A stretch of DNA of 51,948 nt from Candidatus Phytoplasma meliae (lineage in GTDB: Bacteria > Bacillota_I > Bacilli_A > Acholeplasmatales > Acholeplasmataceae). The notes under the pieces are model-generated. The model saw only the letters and a program-made list of their open reading frames with translations, was not told the origin of the DNA and did not search any database. The translations under genes were made by a program, and so were the position numbers. Position 1 is the stretch's first letter. Each line of letters starts with the position of its first letter. Shown piece after piece: positions 9,066 to 16,657 of this stretch. Where the stretch lies: assembly GCF_016876135.2 (NCBI RefSeq), contig NZ_JACAOD020000008.1, positions 132 through 52,079 on the forward strand. The letters run 5' to 3'.

Positions 9066-9775
9066 TTGAAATTAAAAAATCATTCGAAATATTCTTTTGC
9101 AATTTTTCTAATATTTTTTATGTTGTTTTCATTGTTATTTAATCAAAAGGTTTACGGTCACGACTCTTTTACAGAAAGATCAATTAGAGGAACAGAAGTT
9201 ATTCATGTAGTTTTAAACAAAAATAGCACTTCTTCGGATGTTTTCAATTATATTAAAACCAACATCAACCCTTCTTATAATGGCAGCGTTTCTTCAACAA
9301 CTGCTTATAATAAAGAAAAAGGAGGCGATATGCATTGGTACATCAAAAACGATGACGAAGAATTCATATGGCAGCGTTTCTTCAACAACTGCTTATAATA
9401 AAGAAAAAGGAGGTGATATGGCATTGGTACATCAAAAACGATGACGAAGAATTCATGGGTGTTTATTTTGATGGCGGCAACAGAGAAGAGAGAGATCATT
9501 TTTACGAATTTGTTGATTTAAGATGGTTAGGAAATGGTTCTGCAAAAATGTATTTTTTTTGGAAATTTGACACACCAGATAAAAAACCAAATAGCAAGAG
9601 CAAATTGATAAAAGGTTCGCATTTTTTACAAACTCCCGCAGGAAAATATATAGCCAAAGAAATTTATAAAAAATTATTTAAAAAAGTTGTTAAAAAAGTT
9701 CCAAGTCCCGAACCTTTTTTATTAAAAGTGACCACTTCAACGGCTAAGTATCCACCTTTACGCTTTGGCGATTAG
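9066..9775 (+). pseudogene. broken secreted-protein gene with internal tandem duplication
   Basis: The 5' part (TTG start, GA-rich site just before) encodes a basic, hydrophobic signal peptide of about 31 residues ending near VYG-HD, in the style of phytoplasma secreted proteins. An 88-nt unit (9280-9367) is directly repeated as 89 nt (9368-9456) with one extra G. The duplication shifts the frame, and the first reading frame stops at 9398. Removing the second copy exactly restores one ORF of 206 codons from 9066 to the TAG at 9775. The downstream part contains VYFDGGNREE, LGNGSAKMYFFW and a Lys-rich tail. The mature region resembles residues 161-265 of the protein at 18532-19659. Function unknown; probably once exported into the host. 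Whether any product is made now is unclear. Confidence 0.75.
9280..9456 (+). repeat. 88/89-bp direct tandem duplication
   Basis: Copy 1 is 9280-9367 and copy 2 is 9368-9456. They are near identical. I saw a C-to-T change (GGAGGC to GGAGGT) and an inserted G (GATATGC to GATATGGC) in copy 2. It interrupts the secreted-protein ORF. Confidence 0.9.
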
Positions 9776-9840
9776 CAAAAGATTAATTTGGCAATTTTGG
9801 ATATTTGTGTTCCCAATCAGTTTATGTTGCGGCAGCCAAT

Positions 9841-9932
9841 GAAAGTTAAGAAGGTGTAAATCGTGTTAAAATTAAAAAAAACTAAAGAAAGTTAAGAAGG
9901 TGTAAATCGTGTTAAAATTAAAAAAAACTAAA
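9841..9932 (+). repeat. 46-bp tandem duplication covering a ribosome-binding site and start codon
   Basis: Two adjacent copies (9841-9886 and 9887-9932), identical as far as I can read. Each contains a site like AAGAAGGTG and a GTG start followed by the first codons of the next gene. The first copy makes a 10-codon ORF starting at GTG 9863. It stops at the TAA formed in the second copy, just before the second ribosome-binding site. Confidence 0.9.
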
Positions 9933-10694
9933 GAAAAATTTTGGCCCCAAAATCCGAAAACGCTTATTTTTTTTAAAACAATTATATCATTACTCCTATG
10001 TTTAATTGTAATTTTTATGTCAATATCTTTAATCAATTCCAAATCCAAAATAGCAACATTAGAAGAAACTTTAACAAAATCAAACGTTAAAAATCAACAA
10101 AAACAAGATTCGTATACAAAAGGTATTCCTACCACCGAATTAGATGAGTCCCAAATAAAAGAATTTGAAAAAGTAGGTTTTACCAGAGAAGATATTCAAG
10201 AGTTAGCTTATATAAATGATAAAGGAAAACTTTCTTTTGAAAATATAATTGATTTGAAAAAAAAACATAAAGAAATGTTAAATGGTAAAGATTTTTACCA
10301 TTTAGATAATATATTGGTCTCGAACAACAACTCCACGGTTCAAGACGATTTTTTAAAATTAAAAGAACAAGGATGGAGTGGGTTTTGCATTTCTAATTAT
10401 TTGTTTCCACACATTCAATTAAAATTAACTGATATTTCTGAACAAGAAAAAATATTTTCATTAGAAGAAATTCAAGAACTTAAAAAACAAAAATGGAGCG
10501 CTTGTGAAATAGTTAATTATTTAGCCAAACAAAAAAGATTTGGAGTTAAAGATATTCAAATTCTTAAAAAACAAGGTTGGACTTCTGTGGATATTCGGAA
10601 TTTATCAAATAAAACTTCTTATAATACAGAACAAATTCAAGAATTTATAAAACAAGGAATGAACGGTAAAGAAATTATTATGAACAAAAAGTAG
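9909..10694 (+). CDS. membrane-anchored protein with repeated helical motif
   Basis: Not recognised. Residues 1-19 are basic and 20-42 form one hydrophobic segment, so the protein is probably anchored with its C-terminus outside. A short charged helix (45-70) follows. The rest contains five copies of a core close to IQ-x-L-K-K-Q-G-W-S/T-x-x-x-I, starting near residues 83, 149, 188, 216 and 243. The last three are 27-28 residues apart. Only one Cys pair (C160, C199) lies in the repeat part. GTG start at 9909 in the second copy of the 46-bp duplication. Possibly a surface protein binding a host or bacterial partner; that is inference from layout only. Confidence 0.7.
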   Translation: MLKLKKTKEKFWPQNPKTLIFFKTIISLLLCLIVIFMSISLINSKSKIATLEETLTKSNVKNQQKQDSYTKGIPTTELDESQIKEFEKVGFTREDIQELAYINDKGKLSFENIIDLKKKHKEMLNGKDFYHLDNILVSNNNSTVQDDFLKLKEQGWSGFCISNYLFPHIQLKLTDISEQEKIFSLEEIQELKKQKWSACEIVNYLAKQKRFGVKDIQILKKQGWTSVDIRNLSNKTSYNTEQIQEFIKQGMNGKEIIMNKK

Positions 10695-11386
10695 TTGCAA
10701 AAATTCAAAATTAATAAGTTGCGAATTAGTGCATCATAAAGCTACTTAATTTTAAAAATTTTCAATTTTAAATTATTTAAAACATAATTTGTAATTGAAA
10801 TATATTGTATAACTTTTAGGTATAAAAAATAAAAATTTAAGTATCTCCTTAAACTTAACGAGCCCCTTGCCCGTCTTCCAAGAACCCCAGCAGCGCTCCA
10901 GGGTTGATTCGGGCAAGCAACAGTTGGGGGAATCAGTAATAGTTTAGATCCAATTGGCCTTAATTTTGCGAATGTTGACAGTTCCTTGGCCCAAAACCGA
11001 TCCTCCATGCGGCGCTCGCGCAAGTTTTTGGGCCAATTGCGAACACGAAATTCTCTATTCGGAATCACAGACAACTTTAACCAAAAAAAATTAAGGTGGG
11101 GTTTTTAAGGTAGCGGCTCCAAGATCTTCACCATGATCATCGGTAACGTCGTTAAAAATTTTTAAGTTACCGCCCCCCATACTTTTTGCTAACAAGGAAG
11201 GTGTGGCTAGCAAGCTACTTAAGTTGCCTGCCTCATTGGTTAATTTAGTGAAAAGTCATTTGACGACTTTGTGTAACTAGTAAACTTCACGTTTAAACTA
11301 GTTAAAAACGCCAATTAGCTAAGAGTATAACTAGTTTTTATGCTAAAAACATTTTAGACTATAACAAAGAACATCCTTTAAGAAAA
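10695..11386. other. gene-poor stretch containing a GC-rich patch
   Basis: Most of this stretch is AT-rich, but 10861-11040 has about 95 G+C in 180 bases by my count (53%), far above the rest of the window. I recognise no protein, tRNA, rRNA, RNase P or tmRNA signature. On the minus strand a stop-free run of 54 codons (11255 down to the TAA at 11091) reads like protein (for example SMGGGNLKIFNDVTDDHG) but has no good start. A short direct repeat AAGCTACTTAA occurs at about 10739 and 11214, one on each side of the patch. The origin is unknown: an acquired fragment or a gene remnant. Confidence 0.5.
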
Positions 11387-11809
11387 ATGTTAGTAGAACA
11401 AATGGTGAATGCTAGACTTAATGCCAAAGAAAATGAATTAGTTATAAAAGATAAGTATTTTGGATACGTTAAAATTGAAAAGAAAAAATATTATGGTGAA
11501 AAAGATTTAGAAACTGACAAAAAACCATTTATTGAAGAATATTTAAAAAATAATTCTTATGCATCAATGTTTTATTTTAGTATTAATTATGAAAAACAAG
11601 CAAGACCATTAAACAAAAAAATACATGATAAATTATGTAAAAAACTAAATAAAGTTTTTAAACTTTCAAAAATGAGAAAAAAACAAGTTCCAAGAACTTA
11701 TTTAGAACAAGAAAAAATGTTTTTAGATTTCAACAACTATGTTGATCCAATCGACGTTTATTTTAATATTCCACAAAATAAACCAACGTCATACTATTTT
11801 GATGTTTAA
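11387..11809 (+). CDS. hypothetical protein, probably 5'-truncated
   Basis: Not recognised. 140 aa from ATG 11387, Lys/Tyr/Asn-rich, with no signal peptide or membrane segment. The frame is open upstream without a stop back to about 11306 and reads sensibly (A-K-N-I-L-D-Y-N-K-E-H-P-L-R-K before the Met), so the present Met is probably internal and the real 5' end has been lost next to the GC-rich patch. No Shine-Dalgarno is visible before 11387. It may be a remnant of a mobile-unit gene, which I cannot confirm. Confidence 0.45.
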   Translation: MLVEQMVNARLNAKENELVIKDKYFGYVKIEKKKYYGEKDLETDKKPFIEEYLKNNSYASMFYFSINYEKQARPLNKKIHDKLCKKLNKVFKLSKMRKKQVPRTYLEQEKMFLDFNNYVDPIDVYFNIPQNKPTSYYFDV

Positions 11810-11944
11810 AAATACTAAAAATAATTAGAAAGGGGAAATAATATATTATCTATAAGGCCCTTTAAACACGTTATTTTGGGGTTTTAACGTGTTATTTTGG
11901 GGTTTTGGGGGTTATTATTAAAATAATAAATCATCTATAAAACT

Positions 11945-11979
11945 ACTCTTAATTTTGTAAATAAAATTAAGGGTGTTTT
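11945..11979 (+). terminator. possible intrinsic terminator
   Basis: CTCTTAATTTT and AAAATTAAGGG pair (one G-T) around a short loop, followed by TGTTTTG. The tail is interrupted, so efficiency is uncertain. Confidence 0.5.
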
Positions 11980-12004
11980 GTGTTGATTTTTTTATTTTTT
12001 TATG

Positions 12005-12032
12005 TTGTAATATGAAAAAGGTATATTATAAT
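12005..12032 (+). promoter_or_regulatory. possible promoter before a 29-codon ORF
   Basis: TTGTAA, a 16-bp spacer and a perfect TATAAT. Transcription would start near 12039. AT-rich DNA gives many such matches by chance. Confidence 0.4.
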
Positions 12033-12063
12033 ATAGGTAGTAAATGAGAACAAACAAAAAAAC

Positions 12064-12153
12064 ATGAAATCGTTTGAAAAAAGATTAAGTGTTTTTGCTA
12101 GATTATTCCTGGTTAATGTATACTTGATTGTAGGGTTTTATTTTTTGGATTGA
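12064..12153 (+). CDS. possible 29-aa membrane peptide
   Basis: ATG 12064 to TGA 12153. The peptide has a basic N-terminus (MKSFEKRLSVFAR) and a hydrophobic segment of about 14 residues ending in FYFLD. An ORF of seven codons starting at ATG 12044 ends on a TGA that overlaps this ATG (ATGA), so translation could be coupled. The Shine-Dalgarno is poor. It lies behind the 12005-12032 promoter and is convergent with the gene at 12160. Weak call. Confidence 0.25.
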   Translation: MKSFEKRLSVFARLFLVNVYLIVGFYFLD

Positions 12154-12159
12154 TGATTA

Positions 12160-12360
12160 TTAATGTTTTTTATCATTTTGCAACAAAATTAAAATTTTTC
12201 CAATAATAACTAATATAATCACAAATATATACCAAAAAGTATAATACATAAGAGGAAGTATAAAACCTTCATATTTTTTAGGTATTTTTTGAGCAATAAA
12301 ATTATCAATTGATTCCAAAGCTAAAACCCAAACCAAAGCACCTACTATTAATTCAAACAA
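12160..12360 (-). CDS. small hypothetical membrane protein
   Basis: Not recognised. 66 aa with a hydrophobic first segment (about 4-15), a polar middle with KIPKKYEG, and a second strongly hydrophobic helix (about 38-60) before a basic tail. The start is TTG with no clear Shine-Dalgarno, so the N-terminus is uncertain. It lies just downstream of maf on the same strand, beyond the hairpin at 12403-12437. Confidence 0.45.
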   Translation of the reverse strand: MFELIVGALVWVLALESIDNFIAQKIPKKYEGFILPLMYYTFWYIFVIILVIIGKILILLQNDKKH

Positions 12361-12402
12361 AGAATATAATAAAAATATAATATTAAACCAAAAATAAAAA
12401 AT

Positions 12403-12437
12403 AAAAGCTAAACTGTTTTTAAGTGGTTTAGCCTTTT
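12403..12437. terminator. hairpin terminator after maf
   Basis: GCTAAAC and GTTTAGC pair around a 13-nt loop, with T-rich sequence on both outer sides. The maf stop codon lies inside the hairpin. It is best read as the end of the minus-strand pepV-maf operon. Confidence 0.6.
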
Positions 12438-13040
12438 TATTATATGATTATTTTTTTTAATGTCAAAAAAAGGATAACCTAATTTAGTTAACATTTGATA
12501 AATAATAGACATAGGTAATCCTGAAATAGAAGAAGGGTTACCTTTTATTTTTTGGATAAATATTTCTCCTATTCCCTCAATTTTAAAACCACCAGCTGTA
12601 TTTAAAGCTTCTTGGGCGTTAACATAAAATTCAATTTCTTGTTCTGATAATTTGTTAAAATAAATTTCACTTATAATTACATTTTGTTCTATCATCATTT
12701 TGTGATAATGTTTTTTAATGACGCAAACACCTGTCATTTCTTTTCTAATTTTTCCTGAACATTTATGTAAACAATAACGGATTTTATCGTTATCAACTGC
12801 TTTAGGCAATATTTCTTCTTCACATACAGAAACAGTGTCAGCTCCAATAATAAAACCATTTTCTTCCATTGCTGCAATCTTTTTAGCTTTGGTAAGGGCA
12901 AGCCTTAAAGCTAATTGATCAGGTTTTTCGTGGGGTAACGGAGTTTCATCAATATTAGCTGGTTTGACTTGAACCATTAACTTCATTTTTTGTAAAATAT
13001 GTAATCTAGATGGTGATTGTGAAGCTAAAATAATATGCAT
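12408..13040 (-). CDS. maf: Maf family nucleoside triphosphate pyrophosphatase
   Basis: Maf proteins hydrolyse non-canonical or modified nucleoside triphosphates and are linked to septum control in Bacillus. The N-terminal phosphate loop ILASQSPSR (residues 4-12), NIDETPLP (about 29-36) and the catalytic IIGADTVSV (about 64-72) are present. The usual C-terminal region with AGGFKIEGIG and a hydrophobic end is also seen. 210 aa is slightly longer than the norm of about 190. AGGAG lies about 13 nt before the ATG. Last gene of the pepV-thyA-folA-plsC-maf series, 25 bp after plsC. Confidence 0.88.
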   Translation of the reverse strand: MHIILASQSPSRLHILQKMKLMVQVKPANIDETPLPHEKPDQLALRLALTKAKKIAAMEENGFIIGADTVSVCEEEILPKAVDNDKIRYCLHKCSGKIRKEMTGVCVIKKHYHKMMIEQNVIISEIYFNKLSEQEIEFYVNAQEALNTAGGFKIEGIGEIFIQKIKGNPSSISGLPMSIIYQMLTKLGYPFFDIKKNNHIIKRLNHLKTV

Positions 13041-13065
13041 TATCTTTATTAAACTCCTATAAATT

Positions 13066-13869
13066 TTATTTTAAACCAGAATTAATTATTTGTTGAACAT
13101 TAACAGCTATTTCTGGCATTTTTTGTTCTTGATATCTCTCATATGCTAAAGGTGGATGAATAATTACTTCTATTGTCTTTTGTTGCCACCAAAAATAATT
13201 TTTAATGTGGCTAGCTCCTTTAATAGTAACAGGGACAATGTCTGCTTGACTTTTAAAAGCGATTTTAAAAGCTCCCCCTAACAAAGGAACTGCTTGTTCG
13301 TTATTGCGATCTTTAATTCCTCCTTCAGGAAAGATTACCATAACCAAACCAGCTTTGACTTTAGGAACTGCTTGAAACAAATTAGAAGCGGTTTTTCTAA
13401 TGTCGTTTCTTACGATTACCATACAATCAGAAGCATAAAAAGCTAATTTTAAAAATAGCTGACTGCCTAAAAAAGAACGAAATTTATCTTTGGGGGAAAA
13501 TGCAACTGTTCTTGGTGCAAGAGCACTTGCAATAATAAAAGGATCTGTATATGATTTATGATTAGCATAAATAATAATATTTTTATCTAAAGGAAATAAA
13601 TGAAAGTTTTTAACGATTATGTTAATTCTTAAAAAACGTTTGATAAAGTTAGAAGCACTTATAATGATAAAACCTTTAAAACGATGATTAGGGGGTAAAA
13701 AAGACATGAAAATAAGGGATAATAACAAAATTAAAAAAATAACTACAAAGGATAACAAGAAAGCTAAAAGTAAATGGCAAGGCAAGAGATAAAAGGAGTT
13801 CAACCAAGGAATTTTAAAAAGGAAGAAAGTGGTTAAAGGCCAAATAATGATAAATATTAAAGTAAACAT
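13066..13869 (-). CDS. plsC: 1-acyl-sn-glycerol-3-phosphate acyltransferase
   Basis: PlsC adds the second acyl chain to lysophosphatidate, giving phosphatidate for membrane lipids. The HX4D motif is present as NHKSYTD, followed by the FPEGG block. Two hydrophobic segments at the N-terminus (about residues 1-20 and 25-55) anchor it in the membrane. The open frame extends up to 13953, but that would overlap folA by 79 bp. The ATG at 13869 lies 5 bp after the folA stop and has AGGAAAG upstream, so I use it (267 aa). Confidence 0.88.
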   Translation of the reverse strand: MFTLIFIIIWPLTTFFLFKIPWLNSFYLLPCHLLLAFLLSFVVIFLILLLSLIFMSFLPPNHRFKGFIIISASNFIKRFLRINIIVKNFHLFPLDKNIIIYANHKSYTDPFIIASALAPRTVAFSPKDKFRSFLGSQLFLKLAFYASDCMVIVRNDIRKTASNLFQAVPKVKAGLVMVIFPEGGIKDRNNEQAVPLLGGAFKIAFKSQADIVPVTIKGASHIKNYFWWQQKTIEVIIHPPLAYERYQEQKMPEIAVNVQQIINSGLK

Positions 13870-13874
13870 GATGG

Positions 13875-14363
13875 CTATTTCTTTCCTTTTTGATAAGTTG
13901 CAAAAATTAATTGTGGTTGGATCGATTTTGTCACTAATTGGAATTGTTGCCAATTAATGAGAGGAAAATAAACATTGCCTTGGTGTCTTGCAAGAATATG
14001 AGTAATATATAAAATATCGACATAAGGTAAAGCTTGTTGATAAATTTGTCTGCCGCCAATAACAAAAAGATTAGCGGTTGTTTGATTAGTAAATTTTTTC
14101 CAAAATATGGATAAATCATTAACTACTTCACTATCTGGTAATTGTAAATCCTTATTAAAAGAGGCAACATAAGTTTTGTTAAAATTAAAAGGTTTAGTTT
14201 TAAAATATTGTTTTAAAGATTTATAAGTTTCATACCCCATTAAAACATTTTGATTAACTGTCATTTGTTTAAAATAACGAAGGTCTTGTGGATAATGCCA
14301 AGGTAATTGGTTATCCTTTCCTATTAAATTATTACTATCAAAAGCTGTAATTAAATAAATCAT
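13875..14363 (-). CDS. folA: dihydrofolate reductase
   Basis: Reduces dihydrofolate to tetrahydrofolate with NADPH, recycling the cofactor oxidised by thymidylate synthase. [20 protein letters not shown] matches the family N-terminus. The catalytic acid is D27 in [11 protein letters not shown], and [12 protein letters not shown] is the NADPH-binding loop. 162 aa is the usual length. Its ATG overlaps the thyA stop by ATGA, so the two steps of the thymidylate cycle are translationally coupled. Confidence 0.95.
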   Translation of the reverse strand: MIYLITAFDSNNLIGKDNQLPWHYPQDLRYFKQMTVNQNVLMGYETYKSLKQYFKTKPFNFNKTYVASFNKDLQLPDSEVVNDLSIFWKKFTNQTTANLFVIGGRQIYQQALPYVDILYITHILARHQGNVYFPLINWQQFQLVTKSIQPQLIFATYQKGKK

Positions 14364-15226
14364 ATAGCAATATCGCCTTTCAAAATCTCATCACAAATAT
14401 AATTTTTTAAAGTAAAATCACTAAATTGAAATTGATGAATATCTGCTACATTAGGATTTAAAACCATTTGAGGGAGTTTTTTAGGAACTCTTTTAATTTG
14501 AGTTGCTATTTGTTGTAAATGATTGTTGTAAATGTGTGCATCTCCTAAAGTGTGAATAAATTCATAAGGTTGTAAATTAGTAACTTGAGCAACCATCATG
14601 AGTAACAAAGAATAAGATGCAATATTAAAAGGGACTCCTAAAAAGACATCACCACTTCTTTGGTAAAGTTGTAAAGAAATTTTACCTTGATTAACATAAA
14701 ATTGAATTAACACATGACAAGGAGGCAAGACCATCTGTTTTAATTCGCTGGGATTCCAAGAATTCAGTATTAAGCGTCTAGAATTAGGATTTTGTTTAAT
14801 TTCAGAAATTAAAAAATTAATTTGATCAAAACCATTAAAGTCACGCCATTGTTTACCGTAAACAGGTCCTAAGTTGCCATGTAAAGCTGCAAAAGCAGGA
14901 TTGCTTTTGATTTTTTGAACAAATTCTTCCATAGTTTCATTTTGGAAATCAGATGACTTTTTATATTTTTGATAAGGCCATGCATTCCAAATATTAACAT
15001 TATTTTTAACTAAATAAGAAATGTTGGTGTCTCCCTTTAAAAACCATAAAAGTTCATGAATAATAGCTTTTAAATACATTTTTTTAGTAGTTAACAAAGG
15101 GAAGCCATGTTGCAAATTAAAACGCATTTGATGACCAAAAATACTTTTAGTCCCTGTTTTGGTACGATCATCTTTGTCAATGGACTGCTTTAAAATCAAA
15201 CGGCATAAATCTAAATAATTAGTCAT
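14360..15226 (-). CDS. thyA: thymidylate synthase
   Basis: Converts dUMP to dTMP with methylene-tetrahydrofolate. The catalytic Cys is C170 in VLPPCHV. The dUMP/folate-binding blocks [16 protein letters not shown] and the N-terminal [13 protein letters not shown] are intact. 288 aa is normal for the ThyA class. It stands second in the minus-strand operon, 51 bp after pepV and overlapping folA by 4 bp. Confidence 0.96.
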   Translation of the reverse strand: MTNYLDLCRLILKQSIDKDDRTKTGTKSIFGHQMRFNLQHGFPLLTTKKMYLKAIIHELLWFLKGDTNISYLVKNNVNIWNAWPYQKYKKSSDFQNETMEEFVQKIKSNPAFAALHGNLGPVYGKQWRDFNGFDQINFLISEIKQNPNSRRLILNSWNPSELKQMVLPPCHVLIQFYVNQGKISLQLYQRSGDVFLGVPFNIASYSLLLMMVAQVTNLQPYEFIHTLGDAHIYNNHLQQIATQIKRVPKKLPQMVLNPNVADIHQFQFSDFTLKNYICDEILKGDIAI

Positions 15227-15277
15227 ATCTCATTTCACTTCCTATTTTTTCATTGTTAATGTTTTTTTATTTAATGT

Positions 15278-16657
15278 TTAGTTGTTGGCTAAAAGATAGA
15301 AAGCTTCAGCATACATAGCTGTTAATTTCATCAAATGATCAATTGACATACATTCATCTTTTTGATGAGCTAAAGATGGTGCTCCTATAAAATGAGGTCC
15401 AAAAGCTACTAAATTAGGAGCACATCTGGCAAAGGTGCCACCACCAACACATAAAGGTTTAGAAACCAAATCATGAGTATATTTCTGATATACTTGCATT
15501 AAATTCTTAATAAAACCGCTTTGAGGGTTGATATATAAAAGTGGTTGGTGAAAATCAGATGTACAAGTAAAATGATTTTGGGCTGCTAATTGTTTTAGTT
15601 TCTTTTCAATTGTTTCATATTCAATTCCCCGTGGATATCTTAAGTTTAGTAAAAAATGAACTTGATCGTGTTCATAATTAAGTACACCCGAAAAACAAAC
15701 CATTTTCCCTGTTTCTGCATCACAATAATAAAATCCCATTTGTTTTGCTTCGGTATCATCTACTAAATATTGATTAAAAAAAGTAGTTAAATCATTATTA
15801 ATTTCTAAAGCTTTTAAAATTTTCATTAATTGATAAAGTGCATTGGTTCCTTGTTCAGGAGTTGAACCATGTGCGGTCGCACCCAAAACATCTATTTGGA
15901 TTTGATTATTACAAGTATGTGTTAAAGTGGCTTTCATAGGATGCTGAGCTAAAAAATTATGAAACAAAAGTTCATATTTCTGATCAAAAGTTAAAATAGC
16001 TCGAGCGAATTCAGGAACGACATTAGAAGCGATGCCACTTTTAATACTAATAATTTTGGGATCTTGCAAGATACGTTTGAAACTAAAAACACAAATACCT
16101 TTTTCAGCATAAACCACAGGAAAAGCACTATCAGGGACAAAACCACAAACAGGCAATTGGGGAAATTTTTGAAAATAATGATGCATACAACGCCATTCAG
16201 TTTCTTCATCTAATCCTAAAATTAATTTAATTCTTTTTTGCAACGGTAAGTTGCATTCTTTTAAAATGGTTAAAGCCCAAAAAGCAGCAATAGTAGGGCC
16301 TTTATCATCTTCAGCTCCCCGACCGTAAATTTTATTATTGACAATTTGCCCTGAATAAGGGGGATAAGTCCAATTAGTACCAGCAGGAACAACATCTAAA
16401 TGCCCAATAGCTCCTATCCACTCTTTTTGTTTCCCGTACTCAATATGTCCTGCATATCCATCAACATTGGCTACTTCAAACCCTTTTTGTTTCCCTAAAT
16501 CTAACATATATTGTAAAGCTTGATAGTTGCCTTCGCCAAAAGGGGCCCCCTTTCGGTGGGGGTCAAAACTAGTTATTTCACTATTAATTTGTAATAAAAT
16601 TTGTAAAGATTTAATTAAAACTTCTTTTCTTTTAAAAACTTCTTTAGTAAAATTCAT
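15278..16657 (-). CDS. pepV: PepV-type dinuclear zinc dipeptidase (M20 family)
   Basis: A cytoplasmic dipeptidase that finishes peptide breakdown, fitting an organism that lives on host peptides. Metal and catalytic residues are visible: H86 in GHLDVVPAG, the acidic block GAEDDKGP (115-121), E151-E152 in LDEETEW, D176 in PDSAFP and H431 in LAHQKDE. 459 aa matches the Lactobacillus PepV type of about 470. An AAGAGGTTG site precedes the ATG. First gene of the minus-strand run pepV-thyA-folA-plsC-maf. Confidence 0.88.
   Translation of the reverse strand: MNFTKEVFKRKEVLIKSLQILLQINSEITSFDPHRKGAPFGEGNYQALQYMLDLGKQKGFEVANVDGYAGHIEYGKQKEWIGAIGHLDVVPAGTNWTYPPYSGQIVNNKIYGRGAEDDKGPTIAAFWALTILKECNLPLQKRIKLILGLDEETEWRCMHHYFQKFPQLPVCGFVPDSAFPVVYAEKGICVFSFKRILQDPKIISIKSGIASNVVPEFARAILTFDQKYELLFHNFLAQHPMKATLTHTCNNQIQIDVLGATAHGSTPEQGTNALYQLMKILKALEINNDLTTFFNQYLVDDTEAKQMGFYYCDAETGKMVCFSGVLNYEHDQVHFLLNLRYPRGIEYETIEKKLKQLAAQNHFTCTSDFHQPLLYINPQSGFIKNLMQVYQKYTHDLVSKPLCVGGGTFARCAPNLVAFGPHFIGAPSLAHQKDECMSIDHLMKLTAMYAEAFYLLANN

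Larger units (their letters stand above)
11810..12063. other. intergenic stretch with short direct repeats, terminator and promoter
   Basis: It holds a 16-bp direct repeat with 21-bp period (11870-11885 and 11891-11906, GTTATTTTGGGGTTTT), a terminator hairpin at 11945-11979 and a possible promoter at 12005-12032. No larger ORF was found. Confidence 0.6.

Noticed and set aside
9400..9413. Near-perfect Shine-Dalgarno AAAGGAGGTGAT in copy 2 as the start of a separate downstream gene
   Set aside because: The nearest ATG leads to a stop after eight codons and the in-frame ATG (9455) is too far away. The sequence simply encodes K-E/G-G-D in the original frame.
9238..9499. ORFs of 64-68 aa on both strands around the duplication (9238-9444 +, 9305-9499 -)
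   Set aside because: They are other-frame readings of the duplicated unit and contain the same repeat twice; no start signals or family.
10742..11074. 110-aa ORF on the minus strand across the GC-rich patch
   Set aside because: No ribosome-binding site or recognisable motif. The sequence is Arg/Pro/Trp-rich, unlike any other protein here, and its length follows from fewer stop codons in GC-rich DNA.
8840..12160. Potential mobile unit (PMU) or insertion sequence in the accessory island
   Set aside because: No transposase, helicase, primase, SSB or terminal inverted repeats seen; composition and duplications alone do not prove mobility.
13870..13953. Longer PlsC start overlapping folA
   Set aside because: It would overlap folA by 79 bp; the ATG at 13869, 5 bp after the folA stop and with AGGAAAG, is better.
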